Shown: piece by piece, positions 1 to 9,211 of the stretch
How the letters are laid out: each line of letters begins with the position of its first letter
How positions within the stretch are numbered: the stretch's first letter is position 1
Assembly: GCF_003111685.1 (NCBI RefSeq)
Contig: NZ_CP022189.1
Span: forward strand, 2,629,386 to 2,693,385
DNA from: Alloyangia pacifica
Lineage (GTDB): Bacteria > Pseudomonadota > Alphaproteobacteria > Rhodobacterales > Rhodobacteraceae
Direction of reading: 5' to 3'
Length of the DNA: 64,000 nt
Notes under the pieces: generated by a model
The model's database searches: none
Told to the model about the DNA's origin: nothing
The model's input: only the letters and a program-made list of their open reading frames with translations
Translations under genes and position numbers: made by a program

Positions 1-1143
1 GTGATCCGCCCGCTCTACGCAGCCTACAACGCGCTGCGCGCCGCCCGCGAACGGCGCCAGCCGCTCGATCTTGAACTGCCCGAGCGCAAAATCGTTCTGG
101 CCGAGGATGGCACCGTGGCGTCGGTCAACTTCGTCGACCGGCTCGACGCGCACAAGCTGATCGAGGAGTTCATGATCCTCGCCAACGTGGCGGCCGCCGA
201 GACGCTGATCGCCAAGCGCACGCCGCTGCTCTTCCGCGTGCACGAGGAGCCGCCGCCCGAAAAGCTTGACGCGCTGCGCGAGACCGCGCTGGCCTCGGGG
301 CTGACGCTGGCCAAGGGGCAGGTGCTGAAGACCGCGCATCTCAACAAGCTGCTGCACGACGCCGCGGGGCGCGAGGATGCCGAGCTGATCAACCTTGCCA
401 CGCTGCGCTCTATGACGCAGGCCTATTACAACCCCGAGAACTTCGGCCACTTCGGCCTGGCGCTGCGCAACTACGCGCATTTCACCTCGCCGATCCGCCG
501 CTATTCGGACCTCATCGTGCACCGCGGCCTCATCACCGCGCACGGTTGGGGCGACGACGGGCTGAGCCAGGAGGACATCGAGCGGCTGCAGCAGACCGCC
601 GAGCACATCTCGGACACCGAGCGGCGCTCGATGATGGCCGAGCGCGACACCACCGACCGCTACCTCGCGGCCTACCTGTCGGAGCGCGTCGGCGCGGAAT
701 TCGGCGGGCGGATCAGCGGCATCGCCAAGTTCGGGGTCTTCGTGAAGCTCGACGAGAGCGGTGCCGACGGGCTGGTGCCGATCCGCAACCTCGGCAACGA
801 GTTCTTCCACTTCGACCGCGACGCGGGCACGCTGATGGGCGCCGACACCGGCACGCTGATCACGCTGGGCCTGCGGGTGCGGGTGAAGCTGGTAGACGTG
901 ACGCCGGTGACCGGCGGCATCGGGCTGGAACTGCTGGAGCTTGCCGGCGAGGCGGTCGAGGCGCCGCGCCACCGCAAGCCCGCGGGCTACGGGCGGTTCA
1001 AGAAAACCCCCGGTGGCAAGGGCGGCCCGAAAGGCAAGGGCGGCAAGGGCAAGGGACCCGCACGCCGCAAGGACGTGCAGGCCCGCGCCAAGGACGCCAA
1101 GACCGCCCGCAAGGTCAGCCGGACACGTAAATCCGATCGTTGA
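1..1143 (+). CDS. rnr: Ribonuclease R, C-terminal part (5'-truncated by window edge)
   Basis: 3'-to-5' exoribonuclease that degrades structured RNA in the cytoplasm. The visible 380 residues hold the second half of the RNB catalytic domain, including the conserved stretch HFTSPIRRYSDLIVHR near residues 160-175. An S1 RNA-binding domain follows at about 230-310 (core GRISGIAKFGVFVKL). The tail is very Lys/Arg/Gly-rich, as is usual for RNase R. The true start lies upstream of the window, so the first visible codon should not be read as the start. The last 29 bp overlap tail-to-tail with the glutathione transferase gene on the other strand. Confidence 0.93.
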   Translation: MIRPLYAAYNALRAARERRQPLDLELPERKIVLAEDGTVASVNFVDRLDAHKLIEEFMILANVAAAETLIAKRTPLLFRVHEEPPPEKLDALRETALASGLTLAKGQVLKTAHLNKLLHDAAGREDAELINLATLRSMTQAYYNPENFGHFGLALRNYAHFTSPIRRYSDLIVHRGLITAHGWGDDGLSQEDIERLQQTAEHISDTERRSMMAERDTTDRYLAAYLSERVGAEFGGRISGIAKFGVFVKLDESGADGLVPIRNLGNEFFHFDRDAGTLMGADTGTLITLGLRVRVKLVDVTPVTGGIGLELLELAGEAVEAPRHRKPAGYGRFKKTPGGKGGPKGKGGKGKGPARRKDVQARAKDAKTARKVSRTRKSDR

Positions 1144-1825
1144 GCGGCGCGTAGAGCGCCTCTAGACCGCGCGCGACGTAGTCCATCAGCGGCTGCCGCG
1201 CGCGGAGCGCTCCGCGCAGCGCGGTCTCGCCGGGCAGCCGGTCGATCATGCTCAGCACTGGTAGCACAGAGGCATCCGCCGCCGAGGGCCGCGCGCCGAA
1301 AAGCCACGGCCCCTCACCAAGCACGGAAACCAGCGCATCGAGGTCCATTTCCGCCAGCGTGCAGCGGTCCTCCTCCGAGTAGCGCGCGATCCCCTGCCAC
1401 GTCATGCCCTGCCGCTGGCTTTCCTGCACCTTGGCCTCGAGCCCGTCGGGCATGTCCTTGAACACATGCGGGAAGAACTGCGGCCAGACGCGGGCATCGA
1501 GCCAGCGGTCGTGCACCAGCTGCAGCCGCAGGCTGTCCTCGGCCAAGTGCATCACCGCATGGGCCATGCCGCGCGCGGCACCGTCGAAGCCGGGGAAAAC
1601 ATCCGCCCCCTGCGCCTCCAGCCAAGTCTGGATGAGCGCGCTGTCGGGCACCGCGCCCTGCGGCGTCTCCAGGACCGGCAACTTGCCATAGGGCCCCTCG
1701 GGTATCCGCAGGAATCGCGGCTGCCAGTCGAGGCCGGACATTTCCAGCAGGATCATCGCCTTCACGCAGAAGGGACTGTTGGACGGCTCGCCGAGGGCGG
1801 GCGGTAGAGAAATCAGGGTCAGCAT
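1115..1825 (-). CDS. Glutathione S-transferase family protein
   Basis: Cytosolic GST-type protein of 236 residues. The N-terminal thioredoxin-like domain (about 1-78) has the cis-Pro segment KLPVLE at 48-53 and a glutathione gamma-glutamyl contact motif DSALI at 61-65. An all-helical C-terminal domain follows. The Met start at 1825 gives a normal GST N-terminus (MLTLISLPPA); the open frame continues upstream but that part has no family features. It is divergent from a WYL-type regulator gene across about 105 bp, so that regulator is its likely controller. Its 3' end overlaps the rnr 3' end by 29 bp. The substrate is unknown. Confidence 0.85.
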   Translation of the reverse strand: MLTLISLPPALGEPSNSPFCVKAMILLEMSGLDWQPRFLRIPEGPYGKLPVLETPQGAVPDSALIQTWLEAQGADVFPGFDGAARGMAHAVMHLAEDSLRLQLVHDRWLDARVWPQFFPHVFKDMPDGLEAKVQESQRQGMTWQGIARYSEEDRCTLAEMDLDALVSVLGEGPWLFGARPSAADASVLPVLSMIDRLPGETALRGALRARQPLMDYVARGLEALYAPLNDRIYVSG

Positions 1826-1930
1826 GGAATGGGTCCTTTTCGGGACTTGGAGGGAAGGAAGTGCCGGCGCCTCGGACCCTAGCCGGCGCTCTTGCCGAAA
1901 TCTGTCAGGACGGTGCAGGATGATACGGCC

Positions 1931-2638
1931 ATGTCCCGGACCGAACGCCTCTTCCAGCTCATGCAGGCCATGCGCCGCCTGCCCTCCCCCGTCACCGCCG
2001 CCACGCTGGCGCAGGAGACGGGGGTGTCGGAGCGCACGCTCTATCGTGACATCGGGTCTCTGCGCGGGCTCGGCGCGGTGATCGACGGCGAGGCCGGTTA
2101 TGGCTTCACCCTCATAGAGGACCCGCACCTGCCGCCGCTGTCCTTCGACGAGGACGAGCTCGAGGCGCTGGTGCTGGGGCTGCGCGAAGTCGAGGCGCTG
2201 GCCGATCCGGCGCTGGCCCATGCGGCGCGCAATGCGCTGGCAAAGCTGCGCGCCCGCCTGCCCGAGCGGCAGGCCCACCAGCTGCGCCACGCGGTGCTGA
2301 CCGCCCATCGTTTCTCGCCCCCTGCCGAGCCCACCATCGACGCCGCCCGGCTGCGCTGCGCCTGCCGAGAAGAGCGGCACATCCGCTTCGACTACCGCGA
2401 CGCGCAGGGCGCGGCGACGCAGCGCGAGGTGAAGCCGTTGTCGCTGCTGCTGCTCGACAATTCGCATTGCCTGATCGCCTGGTGCCTGCTGCGCGCCGAC
2501 TACCGCACGTTCCGGCTCGACCGGATGGTCGGGATGGAGGTGCTGGAGACCTCCTTCCGGCCCGAGCGCGTGCCGATGCTGCGCGGCTTCATGGCGCGCA
2601 TGGAGGCCGAGAGAAGCAGCTGCGCGATCCGGATGTGA
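1931..2638 (+). CDS. YafY-type transcriptional regulator (HTH + WYL domain)
   Basis: DNA-binding regulator of 235 residues. The N-terminal helix-turn-helix (residues about 5-60, with GVSERTLYRDIGSLRGLGA) is typical of YafY/DeoR-like proteins. The C-terminal half is a WYL-type ligand-sensing domain. I chose the ATG at 1931 because family proteins begin with a short lead such as MSRTERLFQL directly before the HTH; an upstream TTG at 1892 would add an unconserved stretch. It is divergent from the GST gene, suggesting it controls that gene and itself. The effector is unknown. Confidence 0.85.
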   Translation: MSRTERLFQLMQAMRRLPSPVTAATLAQETGVSERTLYRDIGSLRGLGAVIDGEAGYGFTLIEDPHLPPLSFDEDELEALVLGLREVEALADPALAHAARNALAKLRARLPERQAHQLRHAVLTAHRFSPPAEPTIDAARLRCACREERHIRFDYRDAQGAATQREVKPLSLLLLDNSHCLIAWCLLRADYRTFRLDRMVGMEVLETSFRPERVPMLRGFMARMEAERSSCAIRM

Positions 2639-2758
2639 GCCCCCCGTCCGCAATCTCTTGCCGATTGCGTGAAATGTGATCGCGGCCCCTCCTTCGCAAA
2701 ACGCCCCGCACGCGGTAGCCTTCCGGTCAACAAGAACACGAGCAGTAGGTGACCCCAG

Positions 2759-4039
2759 ATGAAACGGAGCCTTTCCGGCCTCGCGCTGTGCCTGATGGCC
2801 ACGCAGGCGTCGGCAGACCGCCTAGACGACTTCACCGCCCCGGTGATCTCGCAGCGCCCGGCGCTGCGCCCTCTCGCCTTTGTCGCGGCGGAGCCCGCGC
2901 AGGTGGTCCCCGCCAGCGAGGTGCAGCAGGAGTTCGCCCGCTGGCTCACCAGCTTCCGCGCGCGTGCCCGCGCCGAGGGGATCAGCGAGCGCACCCTCGA
3001 CGTTTCGCTTCGCAACGTCACGCTCGACACGGACGCGCTGCACAAGATCAACAATCAGGCGGAGTTTACCAAGACACTCTGGGCCTACCTCGGCTCGGCG
3101 GTCTCGGACACGCGCATCGAGAACGGCCGAGCGGCGCTGGCGCAGCATGACCAGCTTCTGCGCCAGATCGAGGCGCGCTACGGCGTCGACCGGCAAGTGG
3201 TGCTGGCGATCTGGGGCATGGAAAGCGCCTATGGCAGCCATCGAGGCACGCATCCGGTGATCCCGGCGCTGGCGACGCTGGCTTTTGGCTCGCGGCGGGG
3301 CTCTTTCTTCGAGGGTCAGCTGATCGACGCGCTGCACATAATCCAGAACGGCGACACCAGCCCCGAGCACATGACCGGCAGCTGGGCCGGGGCGATGGGC
3401 CATACGCAGTTCATTCCCTCCTCCTACCGGGCGCTGGCAGTGGACTGGACCGGCGACGGCAAGCGCGACATCTGGTCGGACAACCCCGCCGACGCGCTGG
3501 CCTCGACGGCGCATTACCTTGCCGAGAACGGCTGGATTCACGGTCAGCCCTGGGGGGTCGAGGTACAGCTGCCGCGCGGCTTCGACTACGAGCTGGCGGG
3601 CAGCACGGGCCGCATGCCCTCGGATTGGGCCCGGCTCGGCGTGGTCGGCATGGACGGACGTCCGGTACAGGACTTCGGCTCGGCCCGGCTGCTGCTGCCG
3701 GCGGGACACAGGGGCGCGGCCTTCCTGACCTTCAAGAACTTCAAGGTGATCTCGCGCTACAACGCCGCCGACGCCTATGTGATCGGGGTCGGGCACCTGG
3801 CCGACCGGATCATGGGCGGCGCGCCGATCCGCGCCAGTTGGCCCGATGACGAGCGCGCGCTGACCAGCGACGAGCGCAAGGAGCTTCAGGTGCGGCTGAG
3901 GCAGGCGGGTTTCGATCCCTCGGGGGTCGACGGGCGCATCGGGCCGAACACGATCAAGGCGCTGCGGGACTACCAGCGTGCGGTGGGCGTGGTGCCGGAC
4001 GGCTATGCCTCGCTCGAGGTGCTGCACCGGTTGCGCTGA
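2759..4039 (+). CDS. Periplasmic lytic murein transglycosylase (MltB-type, SLT_2) with peptidoglycan-binding domain
   Basis: Cleaves peptidoglycan glycan strands in the periplasm. It is 426 residues. A signal peptide covers about 1-19 (cleavage after QASA). The SLT_2/MltB catalytic domain spans about 55-345, with the catalytic Glu in WGMESAYG (E155) and the family block MGHTQFIPSSY. A PG_binding_1 domain lies at about 365-426 (core VDGRIGPNTIKALRDYQ). There is no lipobox, so it should be soluble in the periplasm. It is a single gene, convergent with the following minus-strand gene with only 6 bp between them. Confidence 0.92.
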   Translation: MKRSLSGLALCLMATQASADRLDDFTAPVISQRPALRPLAFVAAEPAQVVPASEVQQEFARWLTSFRARARAEGISERTLDVSLRNVTLDTDALHKINNQAEFTKTLWAYLGSAVSDTRIENGRAALAQHDQLLRQIEARYGVDRQVVLAIWGMESAYGSHRGTHPVIPALATLAFGSRRGSFFEGQLIDALHIIQNGDTSPEHMTGSWAGAMGHTQFIPSSYRALAVDWTGDGKRDIWSDNPADALASTAHYLAENGWIHGQPWGVEVQLPRGFDYELAGSTGRMPSDWARLGVVGMDGRPVQDFGSARLLLPAGHRGAAFLTFKNFKVISRYNAADAYVIGVGHLADRIMGGAPIRASWPDDERALTSDERKELQVRLRQAGFDPSGVDGRIGPNTIKALRDYQRAVGVVPDGYASLEVLHRLR

Positions 4040-4045
4040 GGCGGT

Positions 4046-4486
4046 TCAGCGGCACCCCGCGCCGCAGCTCTTCACCAGCGCCCTCACCTGGCGGGCGCTG
4101 GGACCGGGCCAGCGGTTGGCGTTGCAGGGGTCGGCGATCAGCACAAGCCGGCCCTCCTCGCGCTTCAGCAGCGCCGCCATGGGGCCGGTCCGGGCCTCGC
4201 CGCACCATGGGCCGTAGCAGGAAACGCGCAGGGTGATGCGCTGGTCGAAGGGGCGGTCGAAGCCCGCCCGCCCCAATGCCCAGCCCCAGAAGCGCGCGGG
4301 CACTTCGCCCGAACTGCGCGGCACCGGTCCGGTCTCGAGCATGCCGTTCACCGCGATCCACTCGGTCTGCTCGGACTTCGCCGCGCGCACGTCGCGCGCC
4401 ACGTCCGGCGGCAGGCACTTGAGCGCAAAGGCCGGACTGGCCACACCAAGCAACAGAACGAGAAACAGGAACGCGGTACGGATCAC
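4046..4486 (-). CDS. Small secreted Cys-rich protein of unknown function
   Basis: 146 residues with a clear Sec signal peptide (hydrophobic residues 4-21, AFA cleavage site near 21). The mature part has six cysteines (KC, SCYGPWC, DPC, SCGAGC), an even number compatible with disulfides in the periplasm. I do not recognise a named domain. Its start overlaps the rppH stop by 4 bp, so it is translationally coupled to rppH and probably in the same transcript. The function cannot be inferred from the sequence. Confidence 0.75.
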   Translation of the reverse strand: MIRTAFLFLVLLLGVASPAFALKCLPPDVARDVRAAKSEQTEWIAVNGMLETGPVPRSSGEVPARFWGWALGRAGFDRPFDQRITLRVSCYGPWCGEARTGPMAALLKREEGRLVLIADPCNANRWPGPSARQVRALVKSCGAGCR

Positions 4487-4974
4487 AGCTTCTCCCGGAA
4501 GGCGGCCATCACCTGCTCGTAAACGGGGCGCTTGAAGGGCACGATCTGGCCCAGAACCTCATCCGCCGGCAGCCAGCACCATTCCGAGAACTCGGGGTGC
4601 TCGGTCTGGATGTTCACCTGCGCATCCTCGCCGTGGAAGCGCAGCAGGTACCACTTCTGCTCCTGCCCCTTGTAGCGGCCCTTCCAGATGCGCGGCACGA
4701 TGTCGTGCGGCAGATCATAGCAGAGCCAGCCCTCGGTCTCGGCCTCGACGGTGACCAGCGAGGGGCTGACGCCGATCTCTTCCTCGAGCTCGCGCAGGGC
4801 GGCCTCCTGCGGCGTCTCGCCCTCGTCGATCCCGCCCTGCGGCATCTGCCAGGCGGGCACCTCGCTGTCGAGCCGCTGGCCGACGAAGACGTGCCCGGCG
4901 GCGTTGACCAGCATCACGCCGACGTTGCGGCGATAGGGCAGCGCGGCGATTTCTTCGGGGGTCATGGTCTTCAT
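4483..4974 (-). CDS. rppH: RNA 5' pyrophosphohydrolase (Nudix)
   Basis: Removes pyrophosphate from the 5' end of primary transcripts and so starts mRNA decay. It is 163 residues, the usual size. The Nudix box GX5EX7REUXEEXGU is complete at residues 47-69 (GGIDEGE ... RELEEEIGV). The N-terminal [11 protein letters not shown] and the tryptophan-rich core match RppH/IalA rather than other Nudix enzymes. The upstream neighbour ctpA is separated by a Rho-independent terminator, so rppH probably has its own promoter in the 4975-5078 interval. Confidence 0.93.
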   Translation of the reverse strand: MKTMTPEEIAALPYRRNVGVMLVNAAGHVFVGQRLDSEVPAWQMPQGGIDEGETPQEAALRELEEEIGVSPSLVTVEAETEGWLCYDLPHDIVPRIWKGRYKGQEQKWYLLRFHGEDAQVNIQTEHPEFSEWCWLPADEVLGQIVPFKRPVYEQVMAAFREKL

Positions 4975-5076
4975 CGGAGGCTCCTTGGTTTGCGTCGCAC
5001 GCTAGCGCCGGTTCAGGAATTTTGGAAGGGACGACCCGTCTGGCCACGAGGCGAAGCCACTGGAAGCCCCCCACGG

Positions 5077-5106
5077 AAAAAGGCGCGCCCTGCGGGACGC
5101 GCCTTT
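5077..5106 (-). terminator. Rho-independent terminator after ctpA
   Basis: A perfect 9-bp stem (AAAGGCGCG / CGCGCCTTT, 5079-5087 with 5098-5106) with a 10-base loop. Read on the minus strand it is followed by five T residues (5077-5081). It lies 25 bp after the ctpA stop and before rppH, so it closes the gpmI-envC-ctpA unit. Confidence 0.8.
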
Positions 5107-5130
5107 GCCAGTCCCGGAAACCCGGAAACC

Positions 5131-6495
5131 TTATTTGTCGGTCGCCTGCGCCTGCTGCATGAGCGCCTGCTCGTCGCCGAGAACGCTGAGGCCCTTGAGG
5201 ATGTCGATCGCATAGGCCAGCTGGTAGTCGTCCTGGCGCAACTTGGCGGCTTCCTCGGCCTTGGCGCGGTCCTCTTCAATCTGGCGGACCTCGTCCTCGG
5301 TCAGGCTGTCGTTGTCCAGCGCGCCGCGCAGGTCGGCCTCGGAGCGGCCGAAGCCGGGCACGGTGTCCTCTTCACTCTCCGGCTCGGGCGGACGCTGCTC
5401 GACGACGATGTCGGGCGAGACGCCGAGCGCCTGGATCGAGCGGCCCGAGGGGGTGTAGTAGCGCGCAGTGGTCAGGCGCATCGCGCCGTCGCCCCGCAGC
5501 GGCATGACGGTCTGCACCGAGCCCTTGCCGAAGCTCTTGGTGCCCACGACGACGGCGCGGTGGTGATCCTTCAGCGCACCGGCGACGATCTCGGACGCCG
5601 AGGCCGAGCCGCCGTTGATCAGCACCACGATCGGCTTGCCGTCCGACAGGTCGCCCTCGGTGGCATTGTAGCGCTCGCCATCGGCGGCGTTGCGGCCCCG
5701 GGTCGAGACGATCTCGCCCTTGTCGAGGAAGGCGTCGGCGACCTTGATCGCCTGGGTCAGAAGGCCGCCCGGGTTGTTGCGCAGGTCGAGCACGATGCCG
5801 TTGATCTTGTCGATGCCCCCCGCGGCCTCGACCTCCTTGGCCAGCCCCTCTTCGAGGTTGGGGAAGGTCTGGTCGTTGAAGGTGGTCACGCGCAGCACAA
5901 CGGTGTCGCCCTCGCGGCGGGTGCGCACGGCGGTGAGGGTGATCGTGTCGCGGATGATTGAGATTTCGAGGGGCTCTTCCTCGCCTTCACGCACCACGGT
6001 GATCACGATCTCCGAGCCGACCGGCCCGCGCATCTTGTCCACCGCCTCGTCGAGGTTCAGACCCAACACCGACTCGCCGTCGACGTGGGTGATGAAATCC
6101 CCGGCCTGCACGCCGGCCTCGGCGGCGGGGGTGCCGTCCATCGGCGAGACGACCTTGACGAAGCCGTCTTCCTGGGTGACCTCGATGCCAAGCCCGCCGA
6201 ATTCGCCGCGTGTCTGCACACGCATGTCGGCGGCATCGTCTGGCGGAAGGTAGCTCGAATGCGGGTCGAGAGAGGTGAGCATGCCGTTGATGGCAGCCTC
6301 GATCAGCTTCTTGTCGTCCACCTCCGAGACGTATTGCGCACGGATGCGCTCGAAGATATCGCCGAAGAGGTCGAGCTGTTCGTAGACGCTGGTGTTCTTC
6401 TCGGCTTCCTGGGCCAGCAGCGGGCCGACGAACTGCGTCGTCGCCACCACGCCTGCCACGGTGCCGCCCAGTGCGGCCATCAGAAACTTGTTCAT
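5131..6495 (-). CDS. ctpA: C-terminal processing peptidase (S41, CtpA)
   Basis: Periplasmic serine protease with a PDZ domain that trims or degrades envelope proteins. It is 454 residues. The N-terminal signal/anchor is about 1-29, the PDZ domain about 95-170 (GLGIEV ... DFITHVDG) and the S41 catalytic core about 190-365. By alignment with E. coli Prc the Ser/Lys dyad should be S299 (in GGSASASE) and K324 (in SFGKGSVQ), with Q328. The gene is 7 bp downstream of envC. This envC-ctpA order next to gpmI is common in alphaproteobacteria and suggests a joint role in cell wall hydrolase control. Confidence 0.94.
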   Translation of the reverse strand: MNKFLMAALGGTVAGVVATTQFVGPLLAQEAEKNTSVYEQLDLFGDIFERIRAQYVSEVDDKKLIEAAINGMLTSLDPHSSYLPPDDAADMRVQTRGEFGGLGIEVTQEDGFVKVVSPMDGTPAAEAGVQAGDFITHVDGESVLGLNLDEAVDKMRGPVGSEIVITVVREGEEEPLEISIIRDTITLTAVRTRREGDTVVLRVTTFNDQTFPNLEEGLAKEVEAAGGIDKINGIVLDLRNNPGGLLTQAIKVADAFLDKGEIVSTRGRNAADGERYNATEGDLSDGKPIVVLINGGSASASEIVAGALKDHHRAVVVGTKSFGKGSVQTVMPLRGDGAMRLTTARYYTPSGRSIQALGVSPDIVVEQRPPEPESEEDTVPGFGRSEADLRGALDNDSLTEDEVRQIEEDRAKAEEAAKLRQDDYQLAYAIDILKGLSVLGDEQALMQQAQATDK

Positions 6496-6502
6496 CCTCA
6501 GA

Positions 6503-7615
6503 TCATCCCTTGTCGCTGGCGAACCATTCTAGCGGGTCCACGGGCGCGTCGCCCTCTCTTACCTCTATATACAGGGTCTCCGTGCGTCCAGCGCCGGAAC
6601 CTTCACGTGACGGTGACGCCCCGTCGCCTGCTGCATCTCCCATCAGCCCGACGGGCGCGCCCTCGGAAAGGATTTCCCCCGTCGCCGCATAGGTCTCGTC
6701 CAGCCCCGCGAGGACGATGAGCAAATCCGGCTGCGGCTCGAGAATGGTCACGAGGCCATAATCGAGCAGCGGGCCGGAGTAGCGCACGGTGGCGGCAGTG
6801 GGCGTGGTGACGATGGCCTGCGGCAGCGTGGCGATCACGATGCCGGGACGTGAGACCCCGGCGGCATCCGCCTCGCCCGCCGCGCGCAGCACCTGCCCGC
6901 GCACCGGCATCGGCAGGCTACCGCGCCGCGCATCCACGGGTGGCAGCCGGTTCGGCGCCTCGCCCTGCGAGATGTTCGACAGGCCGGAGGCAAAGCCCTC
7001 CAGCGTCTCTGTGGCCGAGATGAGGATCGCGGTGCGCACCGGGTCCTCGGTGAAACGCATCGGCAGGTCGGTGCGGTCGGCCACCGCCTGACTGAGCTCG
7101 GTGCGCGCGGCCTGCACACCGGCCAGCCCCTCGCGCAGGGTTTGGGCGGCGCTTTCCTGCAGGGTCCGCAGCTGCGCCACCTCGTCGAGGTCGGAGCGCA
7201 GTTGGCGCGCCTCCTGCGCCAATCCCGGCGTCACCGCCGACAGCAGCATGCCCGCCCGCGCCGAGCCGACGGGCCCCGCCGGATGCAGCAGCGCCTCGGG
7301 CGCCGCCGAGCTGCCGAGGCTCGACAGCACGCCAAGAAGCTGCGCCACCTCGCCCTCCTGCGCGGCAAGGCGGCGGCTCAGCTCGGTCTCGCGCACGGCC
7401 GCGTCCCGGAGCCCGTCGCGCAGGGCGGCAAGCCCGTCCTCATAGGCTTCGACAGTGCGGGTCAGCGCCTTGACGCGGTCGCGCGCCGTGTCCGCCCGCC
7501 CCAATTGCACAGAAGCCGCTTCCAGCGCCCGCGCCGCGGCACGGGCAGCCTCGCCCGGGGCCTGCGCCAGCGCCGGACCCGCCATCAGGCAAAGGATCAG
7601 CGCGGCGGCTCTCAT
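6503..7615 (-). CDS. envC: EnvC-like murein hydrolase activator (degenerate M23/LytM)
   Basis: Periplasmic activator of cell-division amidases. It is 370 residues: a signal peptide at 1-17, long Ala/Arg/Glu-rich coiled coil at about 20-180, and a C-terminal LytM/M23 fold at about 225-350. The zinc ligands of active M23 peptidases (HxxxD and HxH) are absent; the positions read PGIVIATLP and LIVLAGLDE. It should therefore bind and activate an amidase rather than cut peptidoglycan itself. The start overlaps the gpmI stop by 4 bp and ctpA follows after 7 bp, so the three form one operon. Confidence 0.82.
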   Translation of the reverse strand: MRAAALILCLMAGPALAQAPGEAARAAARALEAASVQLGRADTARDRVKALTRTVEAYEDGLAALRDGLRDAAVRETELSRRLAAQEGEVAQLLGVLSSLGSSAAPEALLHPAGPVGSARAGMLLSAVTPGLAQEARQLRSDLDEVAQLRTLQESAAQTLREGLAGVQAARTELSQAVADRTDLPMRFTEDPVRTAILISATETLEGFASGLSNISQGEAPNRLPPVDARRGSLPMPVRGQVLRAAGEADAAGVSRPGIVIATLPQAIVTTPTAATVRYSGPLLDYGLVTILEPQPDLLIVLAGLDETYAATGEILSEGAPVGLMGDAAGDGASPSREGSGAGRTETLYIEVREGDAPVDPLEWFASDKG

Positions 7616-9135
7616 TCGTCGATCAGGCTCGTCCCGGTCATCTCCTCGGGCGGCGGCAGGTTCATCAGCTGCAGCAGCGTCGGAGCGACATCGGCGAGGA
7701 TGCCGTCATGCACCGTCGCGCCTTCGGGTCCGCCGAAAAGGATCACCGGCACCGGGTTGGTCGTATGCGCGGTGTGAGGCCCGTTCGTCTCGTCGTCCCA
7801 CATGGTCTCGCAATTGCCGTGGTCCGCGATGACCACCATGGCGCCGCCGACCTTCTCGAGCGCCGCGACCACCTTGCCGAGCCCGTCGTCCACCGCCTCG
7901 CAGGCCTTGATTGCCGCGTCGAGATCGCCGGTGTGACCGACCATGTCGGGGTTGGCGAAATTGGTGACGATGAGGTCATAGCCCTTCTCGATCGCCGCGA
8001 CGAAGCGCTCGGCGACCTCGGGTTCGGACATCTCGGGCTGCAGGTCGTAGGTCGCCACCTTGGGCGACTTGGGCATGAAGCGGTCCTCGCCTTCCTCAGG
8101 CGTCTCCTTGCCACCGTTCAGGAAGAAGGTGACATGCGGATATTTCTCGGTCTCGGCGAGGCGGAACTGCGTGAGCCCGTGCTTGGCCACCCATTCGCCC
8201 AGCGTGTTGACGATCACCCGCTTGGGATAGGCGGTGGTCATGTAGGTGTTGTGCTTGTCCGAGTATTCGACCATGCCGAGCAGCGCCGAAAGCTCGGGCT
8301 TCTCGCGCTCGAACCCGTCGAAGTCCGGCGCGCCGATGGCCGCGAGGATCTCGCGCGCCCGGTCGGCGCGGAAGTTGAGGCAGAAGAAACCGTCGCCTGA
8401 CGTCAGCCCCTCGTAGCCGCCGATCACGGTCGCCGGGATGAACTCGTCGGTCTTGTCATTGGCGTAGCTCTGGGCAACGGCGGTGACCGCGTCGGGGGCG
8501 GTTTCGCCCTTCCCGCCCACCATCGCCTCATAGGCCGTCTGCACCCGCTCCCAGCGATTGTCGCGGTCCATGGCGTAGTAGCGACCGATGACGGTGCCGA
8601 TGCTGGCGCCCTCGGGCAGGCTTTCGTCAAGATCCTTCACGAAGCCTTCACCCGACTTTGGCGCCACGTCGCGGCCATCGGTGATCGCGTGCAGCACCAC
8701 GTCCAGACCCTGCTCCACCAGCAACTTCACCGCAGCCTTGATGTGGGTGATGTGACCGTGCACGCCGCCGTCCGAGACGAGGCCCATCAGGTGCGCGCGA
8801 CCGCCCGCCGCCTTCACCTTGGCAGCGAAGTCGAGGATCGCCTCGTTCTTGAAGAAGGAGCCGTCCTCGATCGCGAGGTCGATCTGGCCCAGATCCATCG
8901 CCACCACCCGGCCCGCGCCGATGTTGGTGTGGCCCACTTCCGAATTGCCCATCTGGCCGCTCGGCAGGCCGACCTCGGGCCCGAAGGTGACCAGCGTGGC
9001 ATGCGGGCATGTGGCGTAGAGCCTGTCCATCGTGGGGGTCTTGGCCAGCGCCGGGGCGTTGTACGCCGTCTCGTCTCGCAGGCCCCAGCCGTCGAGGATG
9101 GTCAGGACAACGGGTTTCGGAGTGGTCATGCTCAA
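7612..9135 (-). CDS. gpmI: 2,3-bisphosphoglycerate-independent phosphoglycerate mutase
   Basis: Glycolytic and gluconeogenic enzyme that interconverts 3- and 2-phosphoglycerate through a phosphoserine intermediate with Mn2+. It is 507 residues, the normal length. The metal-binding TILDGWG is at 12-18 (D15), the catalytic Ser in QMGNSEVGH is S65, and the late metal motif VIADHGNCE is present. It is the first gene of a tight minus-strand operon with envC and ctpA, a lineage-specific arrangement mixing glycolysis and cell wall genes. Confidence 0.96.
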   Translation of the reverse strand: MSMTTPKPVVLTILDGWGLRDETAYNAPALAKTPTMDRLYATCPHATLVTFGPEVGLPSGQMGNSEVGHTNIGAGRVVAMDLGQIDLAIEDGSFFKNEAILDFAAKVKAAGGRAHLMGLVSDGGVHGHITHIKAAVKLLVEQGLDVVLHAITDGRDVAPKSGEGFVKDLDESLPEGASIGTVIGRYYAMDRDNRWERVQTAYEAMVGGKGETAPDAVTAVAQSYANDKTDEFIPATVIGGYEGLTSGDGFFCLNFRADRAREILAAIGAPDFDGFEREKPELSALLGMVEYSDKHNTYMTTAYPKRVIVNTLGEWVAKHGLTQFRLAETEKYPHVTFFLNGGKETPEEGEDRFMPKSPKVATYDLQPEMSEPEVAERFVAAIEKGYDLIVTNFANPDMVGHTGDLDAAIKACEAVDDGLGKVVAALEKVGGAMVVIADHGNCETMWDDETNGPHTAHTTNPVPVILFGGPEGATVHDGILADVAPTLLQLMNLPPPEEMTGTSLIDE

Positions 9136-9211
9136 ACGCCCTTTTTCTCGCGAGGTTGTCGCAGGTGTAGCAGGGCGGCGCGGCGATGTGGAGGGCCGCC
9201 GCGCGCCGGCC

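Noticed and set aside
1826..2653. Upstream extension of the glutathione transferase frame
   Set aside because: This part is antisense to the WYL regulator and lacks GST features.
4597..5961. 454-codon plus-strand frame opposite rppH and ctpA
   Set aside because: It has no domain and covers two well-supported genes and a terminator on the other strand.
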